From DATDAH01 sp963725155 (GTDB taxonomy: Bacteria > Actinomycetota > Acidimicrobiia > Acidimicrobiales > DATDAH01), in the NCBI GenBank assembly GCA_963725155.1, contig CAVRXU010000002.1, forward strand, positions 1 through 64,000: 64,000 nucleotides of DNA. Reading direction: 5' to 3'. The translations under genes and the position numbers were made by a program. Shown here one piece after another: positions 1-10,813 of the stretch. The notes below the pieces were generated by a model. That model worked only from the letters and a program-made list of their open reading frames with translations. It was not told the DNA's origin and did not search any database. Positions within the stretch are counted from its first letter, which is position 1. Each line of letters opens with the position of its first letter.

Positions 1-87
1 CTGCCTGGAATCGCGGGCCGAGGATGAAAGAGTGGCCGCTGGCTCGACCTCCTCGGATCCGGGGCGCCCAGGTCGGGAGGGACAGGG

Positions 88-3000
88 ATGAGCGCGTCAA
101 TGCAACGGCGAGGGCCGACACGAGGCTCCGCGCTGGTCGTGATCGCGGCCATGGCCCTTCTCGCGGGGATCGTCCCGCTGGCGGCGCCGGCCGGCGCGGC
201 CGTGACCGTGATCGACCGACCGGTGGTCGCCGATGCGGACGATGCCGAAGAGGCGGACAACGGGTCGGTCGATCTCGCCAGCGGCGATCTCGAGCTCGTC
301 CTGGACGGCTCGCGTGGCAACCAGACGGTCGGCATGCGTTTCACCAACCTGGCGATCCCCCCTGGGTCGGCCGTGACCAATGCCTGGGTCCAGTTCCAGG
401 CCGACGCGACCGGGTCGACCGCGACCTCCCTGGTGGTCCGCGCCCAGGCCGCGGACACGGCGGCGACGTTCACGACCGCCACCGGGAACGTCTCGAGTCG
501 GCCCCGCACGAACACGTTCGTCTCGTGGAACCCGGTGTCGTGGACGGCAGGGGCCGCCGGCCCTGGCCAACGGACGCCGAACCTGGCGGCGGTGGTCCAG
601 GAAGTGGTCAACCGGCCGGGGTGGGCGGCCAACAACGCCATCGCGGTGATCATCACCGGGACCGGCAAACGGACGGCAGAGTCCTTCCGGGGCGGCGCCG
701 CGCCGGTCCTGCACCTGGAGCTGGCCAGCGATCCACCTCCCAACAACGCGCCGACCGTTCTGGCCGGGTCGGATCAGATGGTGACCTTCCCGTCGTCGGC
801 CTCTCTGGCCGGGACCGTCGGCGACGACGGGCTACCGGCGGGGAACCCGGTCACGGCGGCCTGGAGCCAGGTGAGCGGGCCGGGCACCGCGGCCTTCGTC
901 GACCCGACGGCGGCCGCCACCCAGGTGTCGTTCACCGACCCGGGGGTCTACACGCTGCGGCTGACCGGATCCGATGGCGACAAGAGCGCGTCCGACGACG
1001 TGACCGTGGACGTCCGGGCTCCGGCGACGTACGTGAGCGAGGTCCACTGGTCCTTCACCGGCCCGACCTCGGTGGCGGTGGACTGGCGGGGTGGCAACGG
1101 TGAGCTGAGGTACGGGACGACCACCTCCTATGGGACCACGGTGCAGGCCCAACCGCCGAGCGTCACCCCGTCCTCCACCGGGGGACCGTGGTGGGAGGCG
1201 TCAGTCTCCGGGCTGGCCCCGGACACGAGCTACCACTACTCGATCGATGGCGGGCCCGACGCCGTGTTCGCCGCGCCGCCGACGGGGACGACCCGGTTCG
1301 ACGCCGTGGGTGACATCGGCTCGACGGTGAATCGGCCGCGGGTGGCGGCATTGATGACGGCGATCGCAACCGACGCCCCGTCCTTCGTCCTCGGCCTGGG
1401 TGACCTCACGTACGGGAGCCAGTCCGGGCAGGACGGGGTCGACCAACACTTCAACGATGCGATGGCGTGGAGCCAGAACGCGGCCTACATGCCCGTGTGG
1501 GGCGACGAAGAATGGGAGAGCGCGAACGACGACCTCCGCAACTACAAGGGTCGGTTCGCCATCCCGCACGCACAGGCCTCGCCGGGCGCGCCCGCCCTCG
1601 GTTGCTGTGGTGAGGACTGGGGCTGGTTCGACAGCGCCGGGGTGCGGTTCATCTCGTACCCGGAGCGGTACACCACGCGCCACCTGGCCGGCATGGAGCA
1701 CAGCCGTGGGTTCGGTCATGGCCGCGGCCCAGGCGGACCCGACCATCAACTTCGTCGTGACCTTCGGTCACCGACCGGCCTATTCCACCGGAAACCCCGG
1801 CGGCGTCGCCGCGCTGGCCACGATCCTCGACGGACTCGGCGACAACTATTCGAAGTACGTGCTCGATCTCAACGGCCACGCCCACGTCTACGAGCGGTAC
1901 GCACCGATCCACAACGTGGTGCACCTCACCGCCGGTACCGGTGGCTCTGTCGAGTCCACGTGGCCGACGACCGACCCTCGCACCGCGTTCCGGGCACACC
2001 ACCTCGCCCACCTCCGCGTCGACGTGACCGCGACGTCCCTGCACCTCGAGGCCGTCTGCGGTCCCACCGATCACGACGACGACGTCGTCTGCGCCAGCGG
2101 CGCGGTGCTGGACTCGCTCACCATCAACAAGCCCAACGTGCCCGTCAACGCCGCGCCGGTGGTGGCGGCGGGCCCCGACGCGTCCGTCGTCCTGCCTGCT
2201 CTGGCTTCCCTCGCCGGTTCGGTGAGCGACGACGGGCTCCCGCAGGGCAACCCGGTGACCTCACAGTGGACCCAGGTCAGCGGGCCGGGCACCGCCACCT
2301 TCACCAACGCCGCCAACCCGGCCACCACCGTCGGCTTCAGCACCGCCGGCACCTACGTGCTCCGCCTCACCGCCACCGACGGCGACCTCAGCGCCTTCGA
2401 CGAGGTGACGATCGACGTCCAGCCCGCCGTGCCGGTCAATGCCGCGCCGGTGGTCGGTGCGGGCCCCGACGGGTCCGTCATCCGGCCTGCCCTGGCTTCC
2501 CTCGCCGGTTCGGTGAGCGACGACGGGCTCCCGCAGGGCAACCCGGTGACCTCACAGTGGACCCAGGTCAGCGGGCCGGGCACCGCCACCTTCACCAACG
2601 CCGCCAACCCGGCCACCACCGTCGGCTTCAGCACCGCCGGCACCTACGTGCTCCGCCTCACCGCCACCGACGGCGACCTCAGCGCCTTCGACGAGGTGAC
2701 CATCACCGCCTCGGATCCCGGTCCGGCGACCCTGGATCGGGCGGTCGCAGCCAGCTCCGACGACGCCGAGGAGTCCTCGGTCAACAACTCGGTGGATCTC
2801 ACCAGCTCCGACCTCGAGCTCGTCACCGACGGCACCGTGGTCCAGACGGTGGGGTTGCGGTTCGGCGCCATCTCGATCCCCCGCGGCGCGACCATCACCA
2901 ACGCCTACGTGCAGTTCGAGACCGACGAAACGGCCTCGGCGGCCGCCTCCCTGGTCATCCGCGGCCAAGCCGCGGACAACGCCACCACCTTCACCAACGC

Positions 3001-4090
3001 GCTGGCCAACGTCTCCTCGCGGGCCAGGACGGCCGCGGCGGTGTCCTGGGCGCCCCCCGCCTGGCCGACGATCCAGGTCGCCGGCCCGGCCCAACGCACC
3101 CCGAACCTCAGCCCGGTCATCACCGAGATCACCGGTCGGGCGGGCTGGACCTCAGGCAACGCGCTGGCCCTGATCCTCACCGGCACCGGCCGCCGGATCG
3201 CCGAGGCCTTCAACGGCACCCGCGCCCCCGTCCTCCACGTCGAATACACGCTGTCCAACGGACCGGTCAATGCCGCGCCGGTGGTCGGTGCGGGCCCCGA
3301 CGGGTCCGTCATCCGGCCTGCCCTGGCTTCCCTCGCCGGTTCGGTGAGCGACGACGGGCTCCCGCAGGGCAACCCGGTGACCTCACAGTGGACCCAGGTC
3401 AGCGGGCCGGGCACCGCCACCTTCACCAACGCCGCCAACCCGGCCACCACCGTCGGCTTCAGCACCGCCGGCACCTACGTGCTCCGCCTCACCGCCACCG
3501 ACGGCGACCTCAGCGCCTTCGACGAGGTGACCATCACCGCCTCGGATCCCGGTCCGGCGACCCTGGATCGGGCGGTCGCAGCCAGCTCCGACGACGCCGA
3601 GGAGTCCTCGGTCAACAACTCGGTGGATCTCACCAGCTCCGACCTCGAGCTCGTCACCGACGGCACCGTGGTCCAGACGGTGGGGTTGCGGTTCGGCGCC
3701 ATCTCGATCCCCCGCGGCGCGACCATCACCAACGCCTACGTGCAGTTCGAGACCGACGAAACGGCCTCGGCGGCCGCCTCCCTGGTCATCCGCGGCCAAG
3801 CCGCGGACAACGCCACCACCTTCACCAACGCGCTGGCCAACGTCTCCTCGCGGGCCAGGACGGCCGCGGCGGTGTCCTGGGCGCCCCCCGCCTGGCCGAC
3901 GATCCAGGTCGCCGGCCCGGCCCAACGCACCCCGAACCTCAGCCCGGTCATCACCGAGATCACCGGTCGGGCGGGCTGGACCTCAGGCAACGCGCTGGCC
4001 CTGATCCTCACCGGCACCGGCCGCCGGATCGCCGAGGCCTTCAACGGCACCCGCGCCCCCGTCCTCCACGTCGAATACACGCTGTCCTGA
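88..4090 (+). CDS. Secreted purple-acid-phosphatase-like protein with PKD and beta-sandwich modules (frameshifted)
   Basis: Likely a secreted metallophosphoesterase. ATG 88 follows GGGAGG at 75-80. A signal peptide (about residues 1-38) is followed by a beta-sandwich module of the carbohydrate-binding/DNRLRE type, a PKD-like domain and an Fn3-like domain. The phosphatase motifs are VGDIG, GLGDLTYG, WGDEEWE (in place of GNHE), FGHRPAYS and NGHAHVYER; the last is typical of purple acid phosphatases. The C-terminus alternates PKD-like and beta-sandwich modules. The frame changes near 1685-1715, between the metal-site motifs, so 88-1700 and 1700-4090 lie in different frames. Because both halves are well conserved, an assembly indel is more likely than decay. 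Role (phosphate scavenging or a surface glycan-binding phosphatase) is inferred. Confidence 0.8.
2432..4087 (+). repeat. Tandem 825-bp duplication (831-bp period)
   Basis: The block 2432-3256, encoding one PKD-like domain plus one beta-sandwich module, recurs at 3263-4087 with no difference that I could see, separated by 6 bp. The PKD part also resembles a further copy about 291 bp upstream (roughly 2139-2430), so the tail grew by module duplication. Near-identity at the nucleotide level points to recent duplication or gene conversion, or an assembly artefact. Confidence 0.9.
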
Positions 4091-4473
4091 TCTGATCCCG
4101 TCGGAGTCCCGTCGGCGACGCATGGGCTGGGCGCCCGTTGGACATCTCTGTCGCCCATTTGCTTCAGGCGCCGGGCCTCGATGTCGATGGAATGGCATGC
4201 GACAGTGCGAGCGAAGGACCATGAGCTGCGGACCGGCTGGCCACCGTCTGGGACATGCCGGCCGGACCTCTCGACCAACGCTCTCCCATCCTCCCGCGAC
4301 CGGACCCAGCCGACCGATGACCACCGACGACCAGACCGATGGGCACGGCGGGTTCTACGTGGAGACGCTGGTGCTGTCCGCGGCGCTCTGGTGGGGGCTC
4401 TGGCGCACAGGTAGTCGCCTCAGCCACCGCTTCAGCTGACCAGTAGACAGCCCGGCCAGGGGCCCGCCGAACA
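4091..4473. other. Intergenic stretch without a supported gene
   Basis: About 380 bp between two convergent genes. Small open frames exist on both strands but none has a convincing ribosome-binding site or recognisable protein sequence. A short direct repeat (CCCGTCGG twice near 4098-4112) is the only structure I saw. Confidence 0.5.
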
Positions 4474-5121
4474 TCAGCCGAAGATGTCGGCCCGGATCCG
4501 GTCGAGTTCGGTGTTGACGTCGTCGAGCAACTGCGGATCCATGGCGGCGCCCAAGGCGATCTGCCTGAGCAGCTCGGTCTGACGCAGCTGGGTCTCGCGG
4601 GCACGCCTCTGCGCCTCCCGGACCGCCCCGACCTCATCGCGCAGTCGGTCCAGCTTCCTGAGCTCGCTGAGAATCTGATCGATGTCGGCCATGGACAATC
4701 CCCCTTCGTCGTACCAATCCGGGTCGACGACTCGCTCGGCGGCCTCGATGGTCTGCTCGATGTGCAGGTGGTCCTCATGCGGGTTGGGTCCGCCGTAGTC
4801 GGTCCACCCGTGGGCGCACATCCAGTCCCTGCGGAACCAGATCACCAGCTGGATGCCCCATCGCGCCTGGTTGAGGAGGCAGACCGCGGCGACCCGGTCG
4901 CCCGTGGCCTTGTCAGGTGGATAGAAGTCGACGGCGCGCCCGGTGCCGTGCACCGACATCTCGCTGGGGCGGGCGGTGTTCGGACGACAGTCGAAGCCTT
5001 CGAACCGTCCGCCGTGGTTCGCGGTCAGATACTGACCCAACGCCTTGCTGCCCGGTAGGTGCTCGGTGCCGCAGTGAATCCCGTTGTCCCATGGGCCCGC
5101 AGCGTCGTATTGGCAGGGCAC
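4474..5121 (-). CDS. M15/VanY-like D,D-peptidase with C-terminal coiled coil
   Basis: Predicted zinc peptidase acting on peptidoglycan cross-links or endolysin-like. The N-terminal half carries SVHGTGRAVDF and, further on, HEDHLHIEQT. This His...Asp...HxH arrangement is that of M15 D-Ala-D-Ala carboxypeptidases and phage endolysins. From about residue 140 the protein is charged and heptad-like (LRKLDRLRDEV...), suggesting a coiled coil or multimer stalk. GTG 5121 is preceded on the minus strand by a purine-rich GGGGGAAGGGG. No signal peptide is visible, so export would need another route such as a holin. The LysM protein diverges from it about 270 bp away, giving two wall-related genes back to back. 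The family is fairly clear; the physiological role is not. Confidence 0.7.
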   Translation of the reverse strand: MPCQYDAAGPWDNGIHCGTEHLPGSKALGQYLTANHGGRFEGFDCRPNTARPSEMSVHGTGRAVDFYPPDKATGDRVAAVCLLNQARWGIQLVIWFRRDWMCAHGWTDYGGPNPHEDHLHIEQTIEAAERVVDPDWYDEGGLSMADIDQILSELRKLDRLRDEVGAVREAQRRARETQLRQTELLRQIALGAAMDPQLLDDVNTELDRIRADIFG

Positions 5122-5394
5122 AGCGTTTCACCCCTTCCCCCGACGGCGGCGGACCATCCACTCTGAGTGTCGTCAGTCTGAACGCCGTGTGCGCCACTGT
5201 CCAGCGCAGACGCACGAGCGGTGGCGCACGGATGAACGGCCTCGACGGGGTCGGCGAGAACCCGACAATCTCTGCGCACGCGTCAGGGTGTGGTCGACCA
5301 TCCATTCGTAGCTGACCAGGCTCCATTGCGGTGTAGGTCGCCATCACCGCGGCCAGCCGAAATCTTATGTGCGAAGCTTCCGGACGGTGGCAGT

Positions 5395-5826
5395 GTGAGC
5401 GTGAAACGCATTTGTGGCTTCGTGGCCGTCGCGGCCTTCACCGGCCTGGTCTACTCCGCCAAACGCAGAGGCGAGTGGGACCGTCAGTGGCGTGATGCCG
5501 CATGGTCCGACGCGAACACGTCCGAGGGGTCGATCATCGTCGCCCCAGGGGACTCGTTCTGGTCCATCGCCGAGCAAGTGGTCCAGAACCACCTCGGGCG
5601 GACGCCCGACGACGACGAGGTGCTCGAGCCCTGGCTGGCCATGATCGACATCAACCGGGACCGCCTGCTCGACCCCGACGACCCCGACCTCATCCACCCC
5701 GGCCAGGTCCTCCGCCTCCCCCCTCTGAATGTCTGCCTGCCCGCGAGCCTTCAGAGGACCGGGCTGACGGCGAAGCCTCCTAGCCGAAAAACCCCTCACC
5801 AGGGCCAGCCGACCTTCAAGCCGTGA
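5395..5826 (+). CDS. Membrane-anchored LysM-domain protein
   Basis: Short protein (about 143 aa from GTG 5395; GTG 5401 also possible). A hydrophobic segment near the N-terminus (CGFVAVAAFTGLVYSAK) is followed by a LysM-type module: it begins IIVAPGDSFWSIAEQVV and ends HPGQVLRLPP, the usual start (GDT/S-hW-IA) and end (PGQ-L-hP) of LysM. The family binds peptidoglycan, so this is likely a wall-associated accessory protein. The start has no strong ribosome-binding site and is the least certain part. The last about 35 residues are basic and low complexity. Confidence 0.65.
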   Translation: MSVKRICGFVAVAAFTGLVYSAKRRGEWDRQWRDAAWSDANTSEGSIIVAPGDSFWSIAEQVVQNHLGRTPDDDEVLEPWLAMIDINRDRLLDPDDPDLIHPGQVLRLPPLNVCLPASLQRTGLTAKPPSRKTPHQGQPTFKP

Positions 5827-5989
5827 CTCGACTGGGCTGGTAACGCAGAGCGACCGCCCCCGCCCGGAACTCCTGGCGCCCCACCGAGCTTCAGCTCGAG
5901 CCGCTCGCTCAGGCCGGCGAACAACGTCGGCCCGTCGCCCGCGCTGCGGTCGCACGCACCTGGCGGACCGTAATCAGACCGGCGCCGCC

Positions 5990-6171
5990 GCCATTTCTCA
6001 TGCGGACGTCGGCGCCAGCTCCGGCTTCGAGCAGCGCCAGCGTCGCTACACGGGCACCGTCGAGACTTCGGACGAGCTGGCGCAGTTCGCCGCCCATCAC
6101 GTGCCGTTCTACGAGAAGCTCCATGCGCCGCGGCTCGACGTCGCGGCTTGGGAGCCGATGGCGGGTTCCTG
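5990..6171 (+). pseudogene. Unrecognised C-terminal gene remnant
   Basis: One plus-strand frame reads as plausible protein ending in a stop at 6169-6171, with the stretch AQFAAHHVPFYEKLHA near its end. No start codon with a ribosome-binding site precedes it, and an upstream fragment (around 5875-5965) appears in another frame. I read this as the tail of a broken gene. It is loosely reminiscent of C-termini of sulfotransferase-like proteins, but I cannot name it. Confidence 0.3.
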
Positions 6172-6213
6172 ACCGATCAGCCCGCGAGGCCCGCGACCCT
6201 TCTCAACACAACC

Positions 6214-7102
6214 TCAACGAGCGGTCGTGCGGGGCGGCGGGAAGCGGAACGGCAGGCCCTTGGCCGCGGCCTGGAACAGCGGCACGACCTTGGGGATCCC
6301 TCGAAGGCGATGCTCACCGAGGCTCACGAACCGAAGGCCGGCCGGGCGCTGCCCCTGGCTCGCCTCCTTCGTGTCGCCGGACACGATCACCTGGCCGCCA
6401 TGGGCAGCCGCGCACACCCTGGCCGTCGTGTGGATGGCGAGCCCGATGTAGTTCACCTCGTCGAGCGTCGGATAGCCGCTGTGGATGCCGATCCGGACGC
6501 TCACCTCGACCCCGTCCACCCAGGAGCTCTCACGGAACGCGCGCTGCATGGCGATGGCGGCATCGAGCGCAGCGCCGGGGCTCTCGAACACGGCGAAGAA
6601 CTCGTCCGCCCGCGTCTCAACGGCCTGGCCCGCGAACGCCACCGCCGTCTCCCGAAGCAGGGTTCGCACGTCACCGATGAGCTCGCGGTACCGCTCGCCC
6701 AACCGATCGACGAGGCCGGTCGAACCCTCGATGTCGGTCATCAGCAGGGTGAGGAAGCCGGTCGGCAGCGACACCGGTTCGCGGGCGCGACGCTCCCCGA
6801 ACGCGCGCTCCGAGTCCAGCTGGCTCGTGATGAACCCCAGCGGCACGATCCCATGCCGCTTCGCCGCGTTGCAGCAGCCGATTCCGCGCCCGGTCACGAG
6901 CGGCGTCGTCCTCGAAGTGGACCTGGTTGAACCGAGCCAGCGCGTTCCGGACGTGGGCCGCGTCGTGGATCGGAAGACGCCGCCGCCCCCGGGAGTCGAC
7001 GTAAGCGAACGCCCGATCCGGGAGGTCAGTCCGTTCCGACGACCCGAGTCGAGCCACGAGCTGAGGGTAGCGAGGGAACCCGTGGCTGGAGCTGGGACGC
7101 AT
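6214..7102 (-). CDS. Class III adenylate/guanylate cyclase (frameshifted)
   Basis: Nucleotidyl cyclase making cAMP or cGMP. The catalytic domain contains LLMTDIEGSTGLVDRLG, where the D and E bracket the metal site, then VETRADEFFAVFESP and VRIGIHSGYP. The N-terminus (DLPDRAFAYVDSRGRRRLP... HVRNALARFNQVHFEDD) is a helical leader often joined to single-domain cyclases in soil actinobacteria. These halves lie in different frames: the break is at about 6869-6876, where CTGCTGCAACGCG would keep frame with one base fewer. Usual substrate discrimination cannot be judged. ATG 7102 faces the divergent VOC gene 89 bp away. Confidence 0.8.
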
Positions 7103-7191
7103 CCCCTCGGTGCCGCTCGGCGCAGGCGCTGTCGTGGCCCACAGCCGGCGTTTCGGGGCACACCAAGCAGGAGCCTTCTACGATCCGGCGT

Positions 7192-7545
7192 ATGAGCCTC
7201 GAGTGGGAGCAGGCGATCGTCGATGCGCGCGACCCGCGTGCCCTCGGACTCTGGTGGCGAGAGGCGCTCGGCTGGGTTGCCGTGAATGACGACCCCGACG
7301 AGTTCGAGATCAGACCCACCGCGGATCGGCTTCCGGGGCTCCTTTTCGTGTCGGCCTCTGAGCCGAAGACGACGAAGAATCGCCTGCACCTCGACTTCCG
7401 ACCGGACGACCGAGACGGCGAGGTCGAGCGACTGCTCGCGCTGGGAGCCACGCGAGCGGACGTAGGACAAGGCGAGCAGACCTGGGTTGTTCTTGCGGAC
7501 CCTGAGGGCAACGAGTTCTGCGTACTCGGATCGCGCGCGCTCTGA
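7192..7545 (+). CDS. VOC (glyoxalase-like) family protein
   Basis: A 117-aa single VOC module: start QAIVDARDPRALGLWW, end WVVLADPEGNEFCVLGS, the standard beta-alpha-beta-beta-beta ends with a Glu near the C-terminus. Members bind a metal and act on small molecules or bind drugs such as bleomycin; this one has no assigned substrate. Start ATG 7192 has no Shine-Dalgarno sequence but a TACGAT box at 7179-7184, fitting a leaderless transcript. Confidence 0.8.
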   Translation: MSLEWEQAIVDARDPRALGLWWREALGWVAVNDDPDEFEIRPTADRLPGLLFVSASEPKTTKNRLHLDFRPDDRDGEVERLLALGATRADVGQGEQTWVVLADPEGNEFCVLGSRAL

Positions 7546-7799
7546 CCCGGCGGTAGGGGGCACCCTGTGGACGGGAATTACCGGACGGTTCTTCGCCCAT
7601 GGCGTCGACGTGCGAGGTTCGCGCGCTCGGCACCTTCCGGTCGTTCAGATCGGCAGTTACGGGTCCGTGGTTTGGGGTGACCTCGACGGCCCACCTCTCC
7701 TTCCAACGACGCGGGGGAGGATCCGACGAGCGCTGGACGACGTCAGCGCGTAGCGTCGTGACGTGGTCGGCGGGTGGTCGACCGGACAAGGAGACCGAC

Positions 7800-8201
7800 A
7801 TGGCCGAGCATCCCAACGTCGCCATCGTCCGCAACGCCTACGAGTCGTTCGCCAAGGGCGATCTCGACGGAGCGTTGGCCGACCTGGCCGACGACTGCGT
7901 GTTCCACTTCGGTGGCGATGGCCCGAACAGCGGTGACCACAAGGGCCGCGAGGCCATCACGGCGGCGCTGATCAAGAACTTCGAGCTCACCGCGGGCACG
8001 CAGGCCCTCGACATCAAGGGCATCTACGCCGACGACGACCACGCCGCCGTGGTCCTCCACGAGACGGCCAGCCGTCCCGACGGCGCGTCGATCGCGGTGG
8101 ACGAGGTGCACATCCTCCGCCTTCGCGACGGCAAGGTCCTCGACCTGTGGGACCTGCCCGAGGACATCCAGGCGCACGACGACTTCTTCGACGGGAAGTA
8201 G
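7800..8201 (+). CDS. SnoaL/NTF2-fold protein
   Basis: A 133-aa cone-fold protein of the NTF2/SnoaL-like superfamily: an N-terminal helix (IVRNAYESFAKGDLDGAL), LADDCVFHFGGD, and a C-terminal sheet (EVHILRLRDGKVLDLWD). Such proteins include ketosteroid isomerases and cyclases, but most are uncharacterised. ATG 7800 is preceded by AAGGAG about 8 nt upstream. The 254 bp before it (7546-7799) hold no supported gene. Confidence 0.85.
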   Translation: MAEHPNVAIVRNAYESFAKGDLDGALADLADDCVFHFGGDGPNSGDHKGREAITAALIKNFELTAGTQALDIKGIYADDDHAAVVLHETASRPDGASIAVDEVHILRLRDGKVLDLWDLPEDIQAHDDFFDGK

Positions 8202-8336
8202 TCGACTCAGCGAGTAACCCAGATCGGCACGTATGCGCTCCCTGAACCGGCGTTTCGGGACGGCGACCCCATGATGATCATCTCGCGGGCGAGAGCGCTC
8301 CAGACAACGTCGCGAACAGAACTGTCGCTGCTGCGT

Positions 8337-9158
8337 CTACCTGTCCTGGGCGGCGAGTAGCAGCGTGGCGAGCGGCTCGAGCGTGGCCATGAGCTCGTCG
8401 AGCTCGCCCGGCTCGAGGCTCTCGTAGGGCTTCGCCGCGAGGTCGTCGGTGAGCGCCTCGACCCGCTGTTTGACGGCGCGACCCTGTTCGCTCAGCCAAC
8501 CGTCGTCGCCGATCAGGCCGCGATCGCGCATTCCGTCGATCACGGCGGCGAGCTGCGCTGCCGGGAGGTGGTGGATGCGTCCGAACTTCTCCGCGGGCAT
8601 GTCCATGTCGAGGGCGAGCAGGACGTGAGCCTCGAGGCCGCCGACACCCTCGATCATCAGGGCTGCGATGTGTCCGTCGCCACGGTGCTCGCGCAGCAAG
8701 GAAGCGGCATGGAAGAGGCGGGCCACCACGTCATCGGGGATCGGGATCGCGCGCAGCGCGGCGTACATCGGCCGGCCCTCGAACGGTGCGCTGGTCGCGG
8801 CCTTGATCAACAGTTCAGCGGCGCGGGCGAAGGCGGGAGAGTCGACGTGATCGCCGAGGATCCGCCGCAACGCCTTCACGCAGCCCGCCTGGCGAGCGGC
8901 GATCGCCGCTTCGGGCGTGGTGGTGCGCCACACCTTCGGAATGTGGCGAGCCACCTCACCGGGAGCGAAGTTGTAGAAGAGCGCGTCCACCACCTCCGCC
9001 GGGGCGAGGCCCAGGGGCGCCGCCCGTCCGGCGAAGTAGGTGTCCCAGTAGTTGGTGAACCCCAGGGCGAACATCGCCTCGTTGGGTTCGTCGGCTGAGT
9101 AGGGGATGACACCGATCGGCTCGACCAGCTCGAACATCCGGCGTGCCATCGAGTTCAT
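8337..9158 (-). CDS. SCO6745-family (SalK-like) protein
   Basis: A 273-aa helical protein. The N-terminus MARRMFELVEPIGVIPY, then GFTNYWDTYFAGRAAPLG and DALFYNFAPGEVARHIP, match the SCO6745/SalK family, which sits in many actinobacterial genomes without an established biochemical role. The C-terminus resembles a winged-helix-like segment (IDGMRDRGLIGDDGWLSEQG). ATG 9158 is chosen over an upstream start because AGGAGGAG lies just before it. The 283 bp between this start and the dehydrogenase gene hold both promoters and nothing else I could support. Confidence 0.8.
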   Translation of the reverse strand: MNSMARRMFELVEPIGVIPYSADEPNEAMFALGFTNYWDTYFAGRAAPLGLAPAEVVDALFYNFAPGEVARHIPKVWRTTTPEAAIAARQAGCVKALRRILGDHVDSPAFARAAELLIKAATSAPFEGRPMYAALRAIPIPDDVVARLFHAASLLREHRGDGHIAALMIEGVGGLEAHVLLALDMDMPAEKFGRIHHLPAAQLAAVIDGMRDRGLIGDDGWLSEQGRAVKQRVEALTDDLAAKPYESLEPGELDELMATLEPLATLLLAAQDR

Positions 9159-9441
9159 GGTGCACTCCTCCTGCTGCAGCCCCGGCGCCCCTAGCGGACA
9201 CTCACGATCAGTTGGACGGTTGCGCGCAGCCAATCTCATCGCACCACGACGACCGACGGTTCACCTGGAGGTCGCTGTCAAAGCGGCGCGCACTCCCGGC
9301 GTTGTGGGACATCATGGCCCGAGGCCGGCCCCGTGCCCGGCTGTGCGGACGCTGTCATGAACCGGCCGCGCTCGTTTCCGTTGGCGGCGTGACCCTGTCA
9401 CGACTTCGGCGGACCGCTACAGCTGCCTGTAGGTTCCCTGC

Positions 9442-10747
9442 GTGGTCGACCGGGCCGGGGATCGGGAAGGTATAGGTCGCGGCCGGGGTCGTTGTCTAGC
9501 TGTCGCAGGGGCGATCTCCATCCTTCTGGTCACAGGGCTCCTATGGTCGGGCCTACGACCCGAAGCCGACAATGGGCGCTCATCGACGCCGCCGCCGCCG
9601 CCCGCCGACCCGGATCCAGCAACGGGTCGTGCTGAGGACACGAGCACCACCGATACCGGGGCTCCGGCCTCGATCGGGCCGCCCGATCAGCCGACCCTCG
9701 ACGCGCTTCAGCTGCGGCTCGAGCCTGTCGCTGAGGTCGGCCACCCCACGGCCGTGGTCCAGCATCCGGGCACCGACGACCTCTACGTCTCGAGTCTCGA
9801 GGGTCCGATCGTGCGGGTGCCCGCCGGTGGCGTTGGCCCGACGACCATCGCCGACTTCGGCGGCCAGATCTCCACCAGCGGCGAGTCGGGCGTCCTAGAC
9901 ATCTCGTTCGATGCCGGTGGCGATCTGCTGTATGTGAGCCTGGTCGAGAGCGACGGCGACTTGGCGCTCATTGAGATCCCGTTCGTGGCTGGCAGTCTGG
10001 CCGGCCGACCACGATCGCTCCTTGTGATCCCGAGCCCGACCGAGGTCCACCACGCCGGCGACGTCGACGTCGACGCTGCCGGCAACGTCTGGTACGCCGT
10101 CGGCGACGGTGGCCCAAGTCAAGGTCTCAGCACCCGGGCCCAGGACCTCAACGACCTCCACGGCAAGCTGCTGCGCATCGATCCCCGTCCCGCTTCGGAA
10201 GCGCCCTACCAGATCCCACCGGACAACCCCTTCGTCGGACGCCCTGACGTCCGCCCCGAGATCTGGGCCTACGGCCTGCGGAACCCGTGGCGTTTCGACC
10301 TCGATCCCGTCACCGGTGACCTTTGGATCGGTGACGTGGGACGCAACGGGCCAGAGGAAATCGACCACTTGCCCGGCCCCCAGGGAGGCGCTGGCGCCAA
10401 CCTGGGGTGGCCCTACTTCGAGGGCACGACGGCCACACTCGAAGGCGCCCCGCCAGAGATCGTCGGTCCAGTGCTCGACTACCCCCACGACGACCGCTGC
10501 GGCTGTGACCGGCGGCGGCGTGTATCGCGGCGACGGCATTCCCGCCCTGACAGGGGCCTACGTCTACTCCGACCTGTGCGACGGCATCGTGCGGGCAGTG
10601 AGCGTGTCAGACGGTGTGGTCGTGGCGGAGCACGCGTTCGAGGAAGCTCACGCCGGGTATCCGGTCTCGTTCGGCACTGATCTCGCGGGCGAGCTCTACC
10701 TGTGCTCCTTCGATCTCAACACGGTGTTCCGCATCGTCGCCCCCTGA
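9442..10747 (+). CDS. PQQ-type glucose/sorbosone dehydrogenase, membrane-anchored (frameshifted)
   Basis: Six-bladed beta-propeller of the soluble glucose/sorbosone dehydrogenase family. An N-terminal hydrophobic segment (LAVAGAISILLVTGLLW) is followed by a Pro/Thr-rich linker, then HPTAVVQHPGTDDLYVSS, GDVDVDAAGNVWYAVGDGG, LHGKLLRIDPRP, EIWAYGLRNPWRFDLDP and DLWIGDVGRNGPEEID, all signature strands and loops of the family. The frame shifts at about 10495-10505; downstream AVTGGGVYRGDGIP to the stop at 10747 is in another frame. The family oxidises sugars outside the membrane using PQQ; many actinobacterial members lack proof of activity. GTG 9442 has a TAGGTT box 7 nt upstream and no Shine-Dalgarno, suggesting a leaderless message. 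Confidence 0.8.
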
Positions 10748-10813
10748 TCTTTGGTCGTGCAGGTGGCCAAGGCGGTCGGTGAGCGAGCGCCCTCATGCGT
10801 CGTCGTCACCGAT

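Noticed and set aside
4122..4439. Small frames in the 4.1-4.4 kb gap
   Set aside because: No ribosome-binding site, no conserved sequence, several overlapping frames of similar quality.
10495..10505. Programmed frameshift in the dehydrogenase gene
   Set aside because: No slippery heptamer or downstream pseudoknot was seen, and similar breaks occur in unrelated genes including ssb.
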